64,000 nt of DNA. Origin: Mya arenaria. Taxonomy: Eukaryota > Mollusca > Bivalvia > Myida > Myidae. The notes under the pieces are model-generated. The model did not search any database, was not told where the DNA came from, and saw nothing but the letters and a program-made list of their open reading frames with translations. Positions 22,501 through 33,779 of this stretch are shown one piece after another. The position numbers and the translations under genes were made by a program. The stretch is from NCBI RefSeq assembly GCF_026914265.1, contig NC_069124.1:30123423-30187422 (forward strand), given 5' to 3'. The number at the start of each line of letters is the position of its first letter. The first letter of the stretch is position 1.

Positions 22501-25500
22501 TATATCGGCGGACCTTCGACGTCAATATATTCCGAAGTATTACTACACCCCACTGGCACCGGATTTTCAAACTCAAACATTTTTTAAAAAAATAAAAAAA
22601 TATCATATAATTCCTCACTAAAAATTATAATACCGAATATGTGAAAAAATATTGAAAAATATGTTGTTGTTTTTTAAATATGCACTTTGTACTGTACATG
22701 TTAGTATAATATACAGTACAAAGTGCATATTTAAAAAATAAATATTTTTCAACCTTTTTTCACATATTCGGTATTATAATTTTTAGTGAGGAATTATAAT
22801 TTTTTTTTGATTTTTTAAAAAAATGTTTGAGTTTGAAAATCCGGTGCCAGTGCTACACCCATACGAGTTTGATGAAATATATTGTTTTAATGCAAAGTAA
22901 TAACCAAACCATCCAAAGGAAGTTAGCGCTTTACTGTGATAAGTCCTTCAACTACGTGATTCCTTAATATTGTATAAATATATGTTTTTTCCCTCTTTGT
23001 TATGTTAATTGTATCATATCTGTAGTGTTCAAACTAAAATCTGACATACGAGATGTACAGATATTCGTGTTCCTTTTGTATGTGTTGTTTTTTTGTTGTT
23101 GTTTGTTTTGTAATATTAATATCCTTTCACAGTTAGCCACAAAGTTGTATGTACCACGCAGCATGAACCTTGTGGCTGTATTAATCAACGTGCAGCAGTA
23201 TTTATATATAGAGAGAGAAATACATATAGATATATATATCACCGAAATCATTACCCTTTCATATTATACCTTAATATCGATATCAGTCTTGTTATTGTTA
23301 TACACACTCTCACAATATTTATAGCAAACGTATGATTGATTTATTAATATAACTTATGTTATAATTGTCACATGACATGCATTATTTCTATACATATTGT
23401 TGTGACGATGAGCTTTTTATGCTTTAGTCGAATAAACTTTCTGTTCTGTTCTGATGATGTACTTCTATGAAAACTTTGCTAATTGACATTAGTGCAAATT
23501 TCAAATAGTGACCTTCTGTTGACAGTTGGAATAATCTCACAACTGTCATTAATTTTGAGAGGGTCAATTATGTACATTGTGAGGATTAGATGGTCCGCTC
23601 ATTTTGTCTTGTTTGCGACGTGTCAGTTCGATTACATCGTCTGATATTGTGCATTTAGTGAAATTCAAAAAAATACGGGTTTTGTTTTTATCCGAGTACT
23701 TAAATAGTAAATTTATATTCGAGTACTCCGGGACAATCGAGCACTCAAGTACTCGTTGCCTTCCCTGATTCAAACTCATCTCCTCATAGCTACTATTTAT
23801 TGTAAAACACACACACACACACCATATCTCCTCCTCATATCCCCTGTTCATTATATAGAAAAACACGTCTCCTCCTCGTTACTCCTATTCATTGTATAAA
23901 AACACACGTCTCAATCCTCATTTCTCCTATTCATTATAAAAAAAAACTTGTCTCCTCCTCATTTCTCATTTTCATTGTATAAGAAATATGTCTCTTCCTC
24001 ATTTCTCCTATTCATTGTATAAACACACGCCTCTTCCTCATTTCTCCTATTCATTGTATAAACACACGCCTCTTCCTCATTTCTCCTATTCATTATATAA
24101 AAACATGTCTCCTCCTCATTTCTCATTTTCATTGTTCAGTGTAAAAGCATCTCCTTTCATTATCTCTTCTTTTCAATGTGCAAAAACTTGTCTCATCCAC
24201 ATCTCTCATAACTTATAAAAACAAAATCTCCTTACTTCTGTTCAATTTAAAAAAAAACACACACAAAAAAACAAACCCATCAACATATCTCTTCCTCTCC
24301 CCTCCTATTCAATGTGTCAAAACATATCTTGCCTTCATCTATTATATTCAATGTGCAAACACATTTCTCGTCCCCATCTCTCCTTTACAGTGCATGAACG
24401 CATCTCTCTTACAATATTTTATTCTATGTACAAACATATTTCTCTTACAATCTTTTATTCAATGTACAAACACATCACTCTCCCAATCTTTAACACATCT
24501 CTCTTCCAATCTTCTATTCAATGTACAAACACATCTCTCCTTTTTATTTCCCTTATTCATCGTATAAATGTATCTCTTCTTCTTACCTTTCCGATTTACT
24601 GTTTGAAAAATCTATCCTCCCCATAGCTCCTATTCAATGTACAAAACATCACAACTTTCAATCTCCTATTCAGTTGACAATAACATCTCTTCTTTTCATC
24701 TCTCTTTTTCATTGTATAAAAACATATCCTTATCTCTCTCATTCAATGCACAAAACATCTTTCCTAACAATTTCCAAACTTCGATTCAGTTAACAAAAAT
24801 GTCCTCAATTAGTATATATAAGAGGTTTTATATTATTATAGTGGATGTCTGTTTTATCAAATAATATTTGTCTGAAACTTTCATTTCCAAATAATCTTTG
24901 AGTGAGAGTAACCATGCACTATAGTACATACATATGCTATTTCACTGTGATGGTTTCCATGGCAACCAATATCTAGGAATTGAATATCATTTTAATTGCA
25001 TTTGTGGTAAAACTCTCAGCCATAAAGAGTGCTAGGGATATAGTTTTTCATTTTTTTCTTGTTCATATTTAGACCCATATTTTTGCAGGATGTTCGGCTC
25101 CACTATGTTGCTAGCGGCGATGAGGGGAAGCCTTTGATGTTGTTCCTGCATGGTTTTCCCGAGTTTTGGTACTCGTGGAGGTTCCAGATCAGAGAATTCA
25201 GAAAGGATTACAGGTGGCTAATTTCTTACCAGTGATTGCGAATACCAATCAACCAATTAAAATTATGATACTTAAATATTCTAGATAAAAACATCTGCAA
25301 TACAGAGTTTATCTAAACAATCTACAATACCAGCTGTCAAGATCTCAAAACACATTTTTAGCTGATCTGATATTCAATTGCAAAAATAAAAAATAAATAT
25401 TGTCAAAGCTTTGATGTAAGGAGCAGCACAAAAAATCAACATTGGCCATAATGCAAAGATCTTCAATATGAAACGTGTAGCAAATGTTGCAAGAGACAAT

Positions 25501-27968
25501 GCGCACATGTGTAGCAGGTTAATTAACTCTGGCTTAAGCAATTGTTAAGGTATGCCCCCTATTTGACTTAAAATAGTGTTGATGTTCCTCTTGTGGTGCT
25601 ATGCACTTTCTACAATATGGGAAACACAATAACAGCTATTAAGTCTAATGTTATATTTCCAGAGTGGTAGCTGTGGATATGAGGGGATATGGAGATTCGG
25701 ACAAGCCAAAAGGGAAAGAAAATTATACAGTCCAGAAGCTTTGTGGAGATATAAAGCAGCTTATTCCAGCATTAGGTGAAACAACTTTTCTAAACAATCT
25801 GTATTTAACAAGGACTGGTTTCTGTTCATTCTCTTAAGTTAGGAATGTCATTTGATGAAAGAATTCGGTGTGTAGTAGGCTGTTGTAAAGACGTATCATA
25901 GGTGTTCGTTCATTCGGGGGAATTGAGATCAAGATTTCTTATGCCGAAAAAAAGAAAATGGTTAAACGAAGGTTATTTACATTTATATTTGTAAACATTT
26001 CTGATAGCTTATCATTAAAACCTGCTTTTGTCACGTAGCACCATTTCTTGTTAAATATTGAATGTGTTAGACCATGGTCTTATTAAGAAGTTATGATGAT
26101 ACAAATGTTAAATGATAGATTTACTTCATGTATATTTTAGCTCAGCTGAGCGCAAGCTATATACCTATTATCTATAAGATTTTCATCAAAAGGGGCCTAC
26201 ATAAACATTTCATGGACACAAACGAATAAAAATAATAATGATTGTTTTATAATTTGTGGTATAAGGATACAAGAAGTGTTTTCTGGTGGGCCATGACTGG
26301 GGCGGGACTGTGGCGTGGAATTTCGCGTCAAACAACCCAGAGCTGGTGGAGAAACTGGTGGTTTGCAACTGTCCCCACCCAGCCACCTTTGCTAAGTACA
26401 TGGGATCACACTTCTCACAGTTAATGAAGTCATGGTGAGTCTTTAATGTGTGTTTATCCTGATGACTTGTAATCTTATATCAAATACAGCAGTTTCTTTC
26501 TATTACCTTTCTAGTAAAAATCAGAGCGGTTTTCTACCAGTAGAAATAGAGGTTATTGTACGTCATTTCAAAGGAAACAATTGTTTATACAGGTGTCAAA
26601 CAACAGAGCAATTTGTTTAAAATTGTTGCTTTTATGGAAGAATTTCGCTTTTACAAAGGTCAAAGCGAATTTCATCGAGAATTTAGAAATCAATATCAAT
26701 GCGGCTCTCAAGGTAGTATACCTCGCATCAATTAAAAAATGATTACCCTTATTGACCATTGATATACATTAGAAATTCAGGTAAAATACTGGTTAACATT
26801 CGTTATACTCAAGGGGGGGGGGGGGGTTAAGGGTAAGAATAGCAGGGAATAGGAGAAAATGTCCATGAAACATCAGTGATATTTAACACTTCACAAGCAG
26901 ATGACCTTTGTTGATTTGGGGGTCAGTACGTCAAAAGTCAAGGCCATGTTAAACAGTGGTTTGAATACTTTGTTCACACAATAACTAATAACTAGCTGTC
27001 CTAGGACCACAAAACCTGAGTGGCCAGTAGCTGTGTTGTTCTTTACAGCTGATGACCTATATAGGTTATGGTGTCAGTTGGTTGAAGGTCAAGGTCACAG
27101 GCAATATTGTTTGGACACATTTTCAACACAATGGTTGAAGAACAACCTAGATCCTAGAACCTTAACCAATAAATGACCCCTGCTGTGTTGGGTCAGTAGT
27201 TCAAAGATCAGCATCATGGTTGTTGTCAAATCGTTTCTTCGTAAACATATAAACTCAGCCCGCAACAAAAGCTGGAGTACATGACCAAATATCAATAGTA
27301 CACACTTCTACTATGTACCTGTTGTAACTATGTCACATAATTTGTTTGATGCAGGTACATGTTGTTTTTCCAAATCCCGATGTTACCCGAGTTTCTCATT
27401 GGGATGAATGATTGTGCGTCTTTTGATGGACTAGGAGAGTGGGTGCCCAACAATAAACCAACACCAGATGATATTGAGGCTTATAAGTACACATTTTCCA
27501 CAAGAGGTCAGTTTTCATTAGTCATTTATGATCTTTTTATACATTTCTTTTCAAGATTTTCAAAAAAGAAAAAAATATATACAAATATTGAAAAAAAGTT
27601 TATTATTTCAAAATTCGGTCGACTGTATTTCCTATATATATATACATTTAGATAACTAGAATTTCAATATTTTATTTCTTTTTCATCAATTATATATAAA
27701 GACCACCTTATTTTCAGAGTCGAGAACTTGTCCGGTCAACTACTACCGTGCAGCGTTCAACAGTGAGAATCGCTGCAAAAACATCATTGTACCAACGCTC
27801 ATTGTATGGGGTGACCCTGATAAGGCTTTCAATACAGAGATGGCAGAGTTGTGCAGGGAAAACGTTGAAGATCTGAAGGTCAAGGTCATAGCAAACAGCA
27901 GCCATTATGTAATTTCAGATAGGCCTATAGAGACTAACGCAGCTATAAGACAATTCATTGAGAACTAA
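16555..27968 (+). CDS. EPHX4-like: Epoxide hydrolase gene 2 (EPHX3/EPHX4-like), complete, 339 aa
   Basis: Coding exons are 16555-16764, 25089-25213, 25663-25775, 26266-26434, 27355-27506 and 27718-27968. Exon 1 encodes a signal-anchor (hydrophobic residues about 9-36) and the segment PPCLNDPSLG typical of vertebrate EPHX3/4, so an ER-membrane protein with a short N terminus is expected. HGFP is at residues 91-94, nucleophile Asp160 in HDWGG, cap tyrosines about 207 and 266, acid Asp291 in WGDPDKA and His319 in NSSHY. All catalytic residues are intact. Relative to gene 1 it lacks three residues near SENRCKN, between the cap and the last core strands. The exon-4 acceptor is TATAAG rather than CAG. 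Intron 1 (about 8.3 kb) is swollen by nested transposons and a minisatellite. The role is hydrolysis of xenobiotic or lipid epoxides; the substrate is unknown. Confidence 0.9.
16870..17045. repeat. Short tandem repeat GTGTGTTAGTTTATGACCTGTCTAT (intron 1, gene 2)
   Basis: About five degenerate units of 24-28 bp containing TGTGTTAGTTTATGACC. A second cluster lies at 17935-18030 after the duplicated flank. Confidence 0.7.
17610..18050. repeat. Second copy of the gene-2 upstream flank, without exon 1
   Basis: Sequence 17640-17930 (GGGATGACCAGTGCA, AATCAGTCAAGCAAAA, GGCCATCCAATGCA, CCGGAGATGACCGAGTAATT) matches the DNA upstream of exon 1 of gene 2 (14120-16090, minus its insertion) and of gene 3 (34430-34740). 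After ATTGTTAACCGTAC it jumps straight to the GTGTGTTAG repeat that lies downstream of exon 1. The copy therefore lost exon 1 and its promoter. It sits inside intron 1 of gene 2. Confidence 0.65.
18030..18495. mobile_element. hAT-like element relic, copy 2, left part
   Basis: It is homologous to 3560-3930 (palindrome GACGGAAGCTTCCGTC, TACACCACAAAGCGTAC, ATTGACTTG). It stops at AATATAATCATACAG and resumes at 23455, the gap being filled by retrotransposons. A further fragment of the same family is at 17115-17260. Confidence 0.65.
18497..20243 (+). pseudogene. LINE-A: 5'-truncated non-LTR retrotransposon, reverse transcriptase part
   Basis: Translation begins within the reverse transcriptase (SNKAASIDNVLYENF, FPSSWASGVIIPIHKKGD), continues with DAQLGFKNKYSTVDPVFILH, CCFIDYKKAYDCIDR, LFQGEITSP, then the catalytic LLFADDAVIV, the thumb and LCTLNDIE near 20240. 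Stop codons and frame changes near 18755, 19105, 19250 and 19870 make it inactive. There is no endonuclease domain because the 5' end is truncated. The C-terminal piece is displaced to 22471-23450 by a second retrotransposon. Confidence 0.88.
20325..21110 (+). CDS. LINE-B reverse transcriptase C-terminal fragment (261 aa from first ATG)
   Basis: The first ATG at 20325 lies after the catalytic YADD motif, so the native protein began far upstream and was lost by 5' truncation. What remains is the thumb and C-terminal domain, ending in the conserved tryptophan region KIWNNLP. It is unlikely to be expressed as a functional enzyme. Confidence 0.8.
   Translation: MSIQSDLQKSLNSVSCWCETNNMSIHPSKTKCMILCTNYKAKHALQLELSIDGLSVENVKCQKVLGVHVDQTLSWHTHVKTVVNKLNSKLALLRRIAYYLTDEMKSLYYNAYIMSNMEYCCSVWGLTHSSDTTKITNIQKRAIKLIMKSGTSHCGNMFKQSGLLSFEDRCYYHLSLLVFKSMNCLTPSYFTELLTFAKNEHYNLRSSENKDLFVVKPRTNYIKNTFAYKAMKIWNNLPTHIKFQDKLPAFKHALKGYLLAK
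21158..22088. mobile_element. Intact 931-bp hAT-like inverted-repeat element
   Basis: The left end TAGGGATGGCAACGAGTA and the right end TACTCGTTGCCATCCCTA are inverted repeats. Both subterminal regions are packed with GAGTACTCG motifs, including ACTCGAGTACTCGG. It interrupts the 3' UTR of LINE-B. No protein is encoded. An 8-bp target duplication is not evident in the flanks (ATCACATA versus TAATAAAT). Confidence 0.8.
22471..23450 (+). pseudogene. LINE-A C-terminal part and 3' UTR
   Basis: Directly after the ATT tail of LINE-B the reading continues as NEFHSVLKCPVYRRTF, the expected extension of LCTLNDIE at 20240. After a foldback insertion it reads TSLMKYIVLMQSNNQ and ends in a stop near 22968. 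The 3' end is probably AATAAACTTTCTGTTCTG near 23450, followed by the resumed hAT-like relic. Confidence 0.75.
22551..22852. mobile_element. 302-bp foldback MITE with 8-bp target duplication
   Basis: The element is almost entirely one long inverted repeat. It begins CACTGGCACCGGATTTTCAA and ends with the complement; the arms are about 145 bp and meet near 22705. Identical 8-bp direct repeats CTACACCC lie at 22543-22550 and 22853-22860. The 8-bp duplication fits the hAT superfamily. It interrupts the C-terminal coding region of LINE-A. Confidence 0.92.
23455..23767. mobile_element. hAT-like element relic, copy 2, right part
   Basis: It resumes the element broken off at 18495: GAAAACTTTGCTAATTGACA, GAGGATTAGATGG, GAGTACTC motifs and the terminus TCGTTGCCTTCCCTGA. 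It is collinear with 3955-4217 of copy 1. Confidence 0.7.
23771..24800. repeat. ~40-bp minisatellite upstream of exon 2 of gene 2
   Basis: Units such as CTCCTCATTTCTCCTATTCA followed by TTGTATAAAAACACAC, regular at first and degenerate after about 24200. It is the counterpart of 4218-4985 and likewise starts at the right end of the hAT-like relic. Open frames on both strands follow from the repeat period. Confidence 0.88.
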
Positions 27969-29400
27969 AATTTGATTGTTTGTTTTGGCAGAATATGTAT
28001 TGGTCCCGTATTCACTAGCGTCCTGAGTCTGAATTTAATACTTAGACCCACAAAACCTAAAATTTAATTGTGTTGTATAAACTCTATTTAGCAAAGATGA
28101 TAGAAAATGATGTTCATTTTTGTGAAAATATGAAGTGCTATTGTTATGAAAGGGACTCATTCGCGTTTTATAAGGTCGGGCGTGTAAAAAAAATCCGTGT
28201 TTCCATGATAAAACATCATCAAGCGTTCACATCGGAACTCTTAACTCATAATAATTTCTTTAAAATGTGACAGAAGTATCTGCCAAAAAGCGTCTGTAAT
28301 ACTATTGAAAATGTAATCATTTCATGCCTGGATTTACAATATTTTATTAAGAATCTGCCTGTAACTGTTTGTTTATTGTTCATATTAAAATACAAAAACA
28401 TAATTCAGTTTTAACAAGTCTTTTCACTAATGTTTAAGAAAAGTATTGCCATTTTAAAATATGTGAGTGAGTCCCTTGATAAAGGTTGCGTGTCAAGATT
28501 AGCCCTTGTCCGTTGTTCCTTTCATAAATGCTATTGCACGCTGCTTCCCTACACTCATGAAACTTAATAGAATGTGTAAAGGTTCAGTATAGGAAGGTAG
28601 GCGACCTGTGGTTTGCTTGATATATGTTGAAGTTTGACAAAAATGATGACCCTGGAGTTTTTTAAAATTAGGCAGGTGTAACATAAAATAATTTGACCTA
28701 AGCTAATAAAATGTTGAAGCGTATTGTACAGCATTAGAAAATCTTCACTTTGGCATTAACATTTAACATGAATTTTATCTTAAGTGTACTTTTGGCAAAA
28801 ATGTCAAATTGGTAACATCCCAATACTATACTATTGGCACATTTCTTTGCACTATGCTGTTTGTGGAGTTTTGTTCTGTTCTTCCATGTTTCTTGTTTGT
28901 GATTTTTTTTGTTTTTATGTTCTATGTCTTTTGCGTTTACCCAGTGCAATTAAACCGGGTTTATGTTTTAAACTTTTTGTTACTGAGCTTGTTTCTGTAA
29001 GTGTTCGCAAAGAGTTTGCAGTGCTTTATTTTATTTCCTATTTTTTTCACTAACACTTAGTGATGTGATTTGTTACACAAATTGAAGACAAAATAAAACT
29101 ACATATATGTGCTATAATTGTCTGTAACAATATTGTCTTTGTTATTTGAATACATGTAGATAAATGAACACCTATTGTGCTTAAGTGTTATTTAGATTTT
29201 TTATGGTTTTGAAGATGCTTAGATTTTATTTGACTTGAATCTCCACTTTATTTAGATGATGTAACCATATTTACAACTTATTGTTATGATTTCAGTGTTT
29301 ACATGCTAGAGATAGTTTAGTTTGATTTTTTTATTTCATAACCATTTTGAAATTCCATGACCATTTTGTAACAAGTTATTACTATATTTTATCAATAACT
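27969..29400. other. 3' flank of gene 2, no further gene seen
   Basis: It is homologous to 8808-10080. No canonical AATAAA is obvious directly after the stop, unlike gene 1. Short frames are not conserved with the other copies. Confidence 0.6.
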
Positions 29401-29409
29401 TGTGTTGGC

Positions 29410-29560
29410 ACGTCGTTATACGATAGTGTGTTGTGGGGGAATCGGGAGTAATCTGAAGAAACCAACTTGTCGGGCTATAAATCAAACTCACATTCGCCTA
29501 GGTTGGGAAATTAACCTGGATCGCCTAGATTAGAAGTGAGTGCTAACCGGACAACCAACA
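29410..29560 (-). mobile_element. SINE-like repeat, diverged copy
   Basis: It is the counterpart of 10084-10240 in the same position after gene 2 (GTGTTGTGGGG, CGGGAGTAATCTGAAGAAAC, CTGGATCGCC). The B-box region is decayed. Confidence 0.4.
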
Positions 29561-29564
29561 TGGT

Positions 29565-30890
29565 AGTGTTAACTACAGCAAAAAAGATAATGTTTGACCT
29601 TGTTATGTAGACAATTATTACAGTTTCAGGCAATCTGTGCATGTTTTATCAATGGTATTGCATTTCTAGTTCTGATTTAGTGTAAGGGTATATCAAATCT
29701 GAATTAAGATTTTACCAAGAGTACCATTAAGGCCGAAATCTCTCATCTATCCTCAAACCACTGTGTTTGATAGTGTAAGACTTTTAATGGCAATACCATG
29801 ACATTTATTTATGAAGTGCCTCAAACCTTAGATGCTGACCATCATATTTTTTTAATGATGTTTGGAAAATTAGATCATCATTTATTTAATTGCATTATAT
29901 AACGTTGTGTGTTGTCAGTATTTTGAATATGGCTTGGAATGGCTCTTCCATTGGCTTGTTTCACAAGTGAGCGATACAGTGCTGCCTGGACCTTCTTATT
30001 CATATAAAAAAAACTTTAAATATTCGTATAACCATACATACCATTAATATTGGCTTTGTTATTCACGCATTTTGTGCACAATAATGGACCAATACATCAC
30101 AACAAAAGCATTTGTTGGTAAAAAAATATGTTTCCTTTTCAGGTTAATACTTTGAATTTGTGAGTTGGAATTCATGTTTATATAGTCGTCAGACTACATG
30201 GTTACGATATTTTTGCTTAGCTTTTTAGAATAAGGATTTTTATAAATTTAATATCATTCCGGTCATTTTAAGCTAACCTAACCATCATTAATACAATAAA
30301 AATGCAACGGGTCAAGTTTTATTTTAAAGTCACAAACAGTCAAGTTTGAATATTTTCAAAGTTTTCATAGCTATTTTGAATTATGGGGTTATATTTTTTT
30401 ATAGAATGGCTTTATAATCATAGTATGTTTTTGTTTTATTACCTCCCTATAATATATCATATCATAACAGTAGTGTCATAATACTATTATTCAAAAATGT
30501 AATCCATGCAAAATTAATATAATGGTTAATCAAGATAAATTTAACTTAGAACAATTCTATGCATCCTAATGGTGGATGGCTTACCTTAAACCCACACTGT
30601 AAAACAAAATGAACCTTCCCATTGGTTAGTTAGTTTATTTTACATTTTAATACAAAGGTTTAATGCTAATGAAAAACCGTTAGTGCATAATAAATCTGTT
30701 CAATTTATGTATATATTGTAATAAAACACTTTACATTTTCGGAAATAAAGTTACCCAACAGTGTGGACTTTCATGTTATTCGTTTACATTTTTTTTTAAT
30801 ATTTCTAAATAGCCACTGTTGTGACATCAGACACACTGTTATAATGGCCTGTTATTATGGTATGGAATTGCCTCTTTGTTTCATGTTAAT
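29565..30890. other. Intergenic DNA of unit 2, no gene recognised
   Basis: It is collinear in patches with 10770-13455 of unit 1, without that unit's piggyBac-like insert. No supported coding sequence. Confidence 0.6.
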
Positions 30891-30894
30891 TGTT

Positions 30895-31110
30895 TGTTTT
30901 GTTGCCCCCAAAAGAGCAAATTAAAATCGAACCGTCCTTCTGCATGTGAGTATGTCCGTTCTTCCACTTGTAGGTGTCCGAGCTGTAACTTTTTCATTCA
31001 AGAAGGGATTTTATAATAAATTGAAACATGTGTTTGGAACATTATGATGGTGTGTCGCATGCAAGACCCATGACCCTGCCTCAAAACTCAAGGTCACACT
31101 TAGTCTCAAG
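30895..31110. repeat. Dispersed GTCCGT-type repeat, single unit
   Basis: It shows the layout of 13460-13640: TTGCCCCCAAAAGAGC, ACCGTCC, GAGCTGTAAC, CATGTGTTTGGAACATTA, GCATGCAAGACCC, CAAGGTCACACTTA. Confidence 0.6.
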
Positions 31111-31639
31111 TCAGCAAGTTACTGATGGGTACAACATAAGCTCAACTAAGGCTTTGAAATAATTTTTCATATAATCAACGGATTGATGTATGTACAGCAA
31201 AATAAATTGTGTTTTGGCCTTCAATAAGTCATCGCTATGGAACTTTGCAAAAAAACCCATAGAGAATACTAGTGGTTGGTCCTGCGTGGCTGTAATGTTG
31301 CCATATAGTGATGCAGTCGTACTAGCATTGTAAGATAACAAACTGCAATAAGGTTCATAAATATCGTTTGCAAAAATCTTAGAACAGATACAAGTTGGAA
31401 CAATGGCGTTGGATATATTCACTACGACGAACAAAGCCTAGAAAGTTCTGGACGAAGTCAAAGACAAAGATGCAAACTGTTGACGAAAGTATAAATGTAC
31501 ATGATTTTGTCAGGCTTTTTGAGACACTGGAAATAAAGGCGACAAGGAGGTAGCTGAGTTCCTCAGTGATTTTGAAAATCAAACAGTCGACCGAAAGACT
31601 ATGTTCGTGGAGCTCGATGAGTCAAGTCCCGTGTTACAC

Positions 31640-33060
31640 AAACGAATATGCCATCGGACTTCTTTAGAACCGATATTGGCCTACTTCAAGGGGAGATAAC
31701 CTCTCCGATATGTTCACTCTTCTTCAATGACCTGAAACGTCCATTGCGTGAAAACCTTAACAAACGGATTATCTCTTGACCAACTGTCAGTGTTTCTTAT
31801 CATGTTTGCAGACGATTTTGCACAACTTAGTGATTGCGCTCAAGAATTACAATAACACCTCAACCAGCTCGATAGCTATCGTAAGAAGTGTAAGTTGACA
31901 GTTAATTTAATATTTAAAAAAACTTATAAGAAAATAATATTTAGAAAAGGTGGACAGTTAACTAGGCGTGAGTCTTTTAATTGTAATGGCAACAAGGTCG
32001 AAGTAGTAGAACACTTTAACTATCAAGAAATTGTAATAACAGCTAGGGTTCAATTAGAAAGGGTATTGCGGACTTGGTAATCTATGTGCTCATTAAACTT
32101 CATTAGTAAAGACATGTGTATTCCTGTGATCATTACATATGATTTGTTTGATTTATTTCATATCTGTTTAATAGTTTTTCGGTTGACGACGGGAGATAAC
32201 TCTTAAATGGCTAAAATAGCCAAATTCTTTTGTCAATAAATACATTGTTGTCAAAAAAAAATATAGTAATTTTTGGTAACGAGGCGTATTATTAATATAT
32301 GGGATAATTTAAGAATTTGCTTGCGTAAAACGGAAATTATCTTTGTTTTTCAGTAATCGGTAAGTCGAGTACGTATCCTTGTATTCTCAATTGCTAAACA
32401 TATCTAGAGGTTTTCTTGAAGAAAAAATAGGTGTTTAAATGACCACCAGTATTAATGTTTGGAAATTGGAAGTTTGCCTTTAATAACTAGCAGAAAGATA
32501 CGCGTTTCTAAATATTGGTTTAAACTCATGATTCCTATGATAATAATTTATTTTGTATGTTACGATTTTACAAACGTGTGAAAATAATGAGAGTGTCTGG
32601 CTATCAAACATTTGAGAAATGCTTTAGCAGACTGAATTTAATAATGTTTAGATGTTAAGAGACTGCGTTATTAATGTTAAATGCTGTATTGCCCACTTTA
32701 AGGCTTACAGACATCGAGTAAATAGCATGTCAACCGGATTATCATTATTTCGTGAACTCAAATCTAACATTGAAATGAGTTTTTATTTGACTGTAATAGT
32801 TAACTTCAAGCACAGGGGAGCTATCTCAAAAATAAGGTTATTTTAGCTTTAATTAAACATTGAGAGAGCAAGACAAGATAGATAATGTGAACTTTGCAAT
32901 ATGAAAGATGGAGAGAAAGAATATGATTTTATGATTGTATGTAATGTATAAAGTGACTCAAAGAGAGAGTATCTCCCTTCGTTTTATATAAATACACATT
33001 TACTGCTCATGGTCAAAAATAAAATAAAAAATCTTACATAAGCTAACATTGTATATATTT
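31640..33060 (+). pseudogene. Decayed LINE-A relative
   Basis: Translation gives NMPSDFFRTDIGLLQGEITS near 31650-31700 (compare DIGLFQGEITSP in LINE-A), then decayed palm sequence. From about 32700 the C-terminal region reads LSLFRELKSNIEMSFYLTVI, and near 32890 CELCNMKDGEKEYDFMIVC. Frameshifts and stops are frequent. It occupies the interval equivalent to the relic at 13690-14080, so the insertion may predate the duplication. Confidence 0.75.
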
Positions 33061-33269
33061 AAAGCATCATGGCAAATAGATAATTGTATTAATGTTACAC
33101 AATAGAATATGTATTGAAATGCATATCCTTTTCGATATTACTTCGTGATATGTTATAAACTGGGAAGCTACGTATTGCTTTTAATTGATTTTATACCATT
33201 CTTTGTAATTTCTCTGATGATAAGCTGTAAAAACTTAAATCTTCATAAAATACAAGTTATGTCATCAAC

Positions 33270-33760
33270 GGCGGGATTTTAAAATAATTGGCACATGTGT
33301 TCGGTACATAAAGATAACGTTCTGCGTGCAAGACCAACGGCCATACTTCAAAGTTTAAGGTCATACTTAAATTTAATCATTATGAAATGTTGCATATTTC
33401 CACATAGATAGAGTATCGGTGACCGGGCCTTAACGTTTTTATGCACGGAGGGCTTTTACAATTAATTGACACATGTTTACGGGAATTAACGGTGATGTGT
33501 AGCGTGCAAGACCTCAGACCTCAAGCTCAAGGTCACACTTAAGTTTAATAAATATATGGACAGCTGCGTATATGCACATTGATCGAGTTTATTTGGTCAT
33601 GTCCGAGCTTTAACTTTGTAATGCAAGGAGGGGTTATAAAATTACTTGAAACATCTGTTTGGTACATTAAGACGATGTGTCACGTGCAAGACTCCTGTCC
33701 ATTCCCCTTACTTCATCATTCCGTCACTTTCAGGAAGTCGACCATCATGGGGCCTGTAAA
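33270..33760. repeat. GTCCGT-type repeat, about 2.5 tandem units
   Basis: Repeated blocks ATTTTAAAATAATTGGCACATG, CAAGACC, AAGGTCATACTTAA recur near 33280, 33460 and 33640, spaced about 180 bp. Same family as 36716-37355. Confidence 0.6.
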
Positions 33761-33779
33761 ATGGTTATCGTTTATCTAA

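Noticed and set aside
23988..24864. Plus-strand frames over the second minisatellite
   Set aside because: They arise from the ~40-bp tandem unit and disappear where units degenerate.
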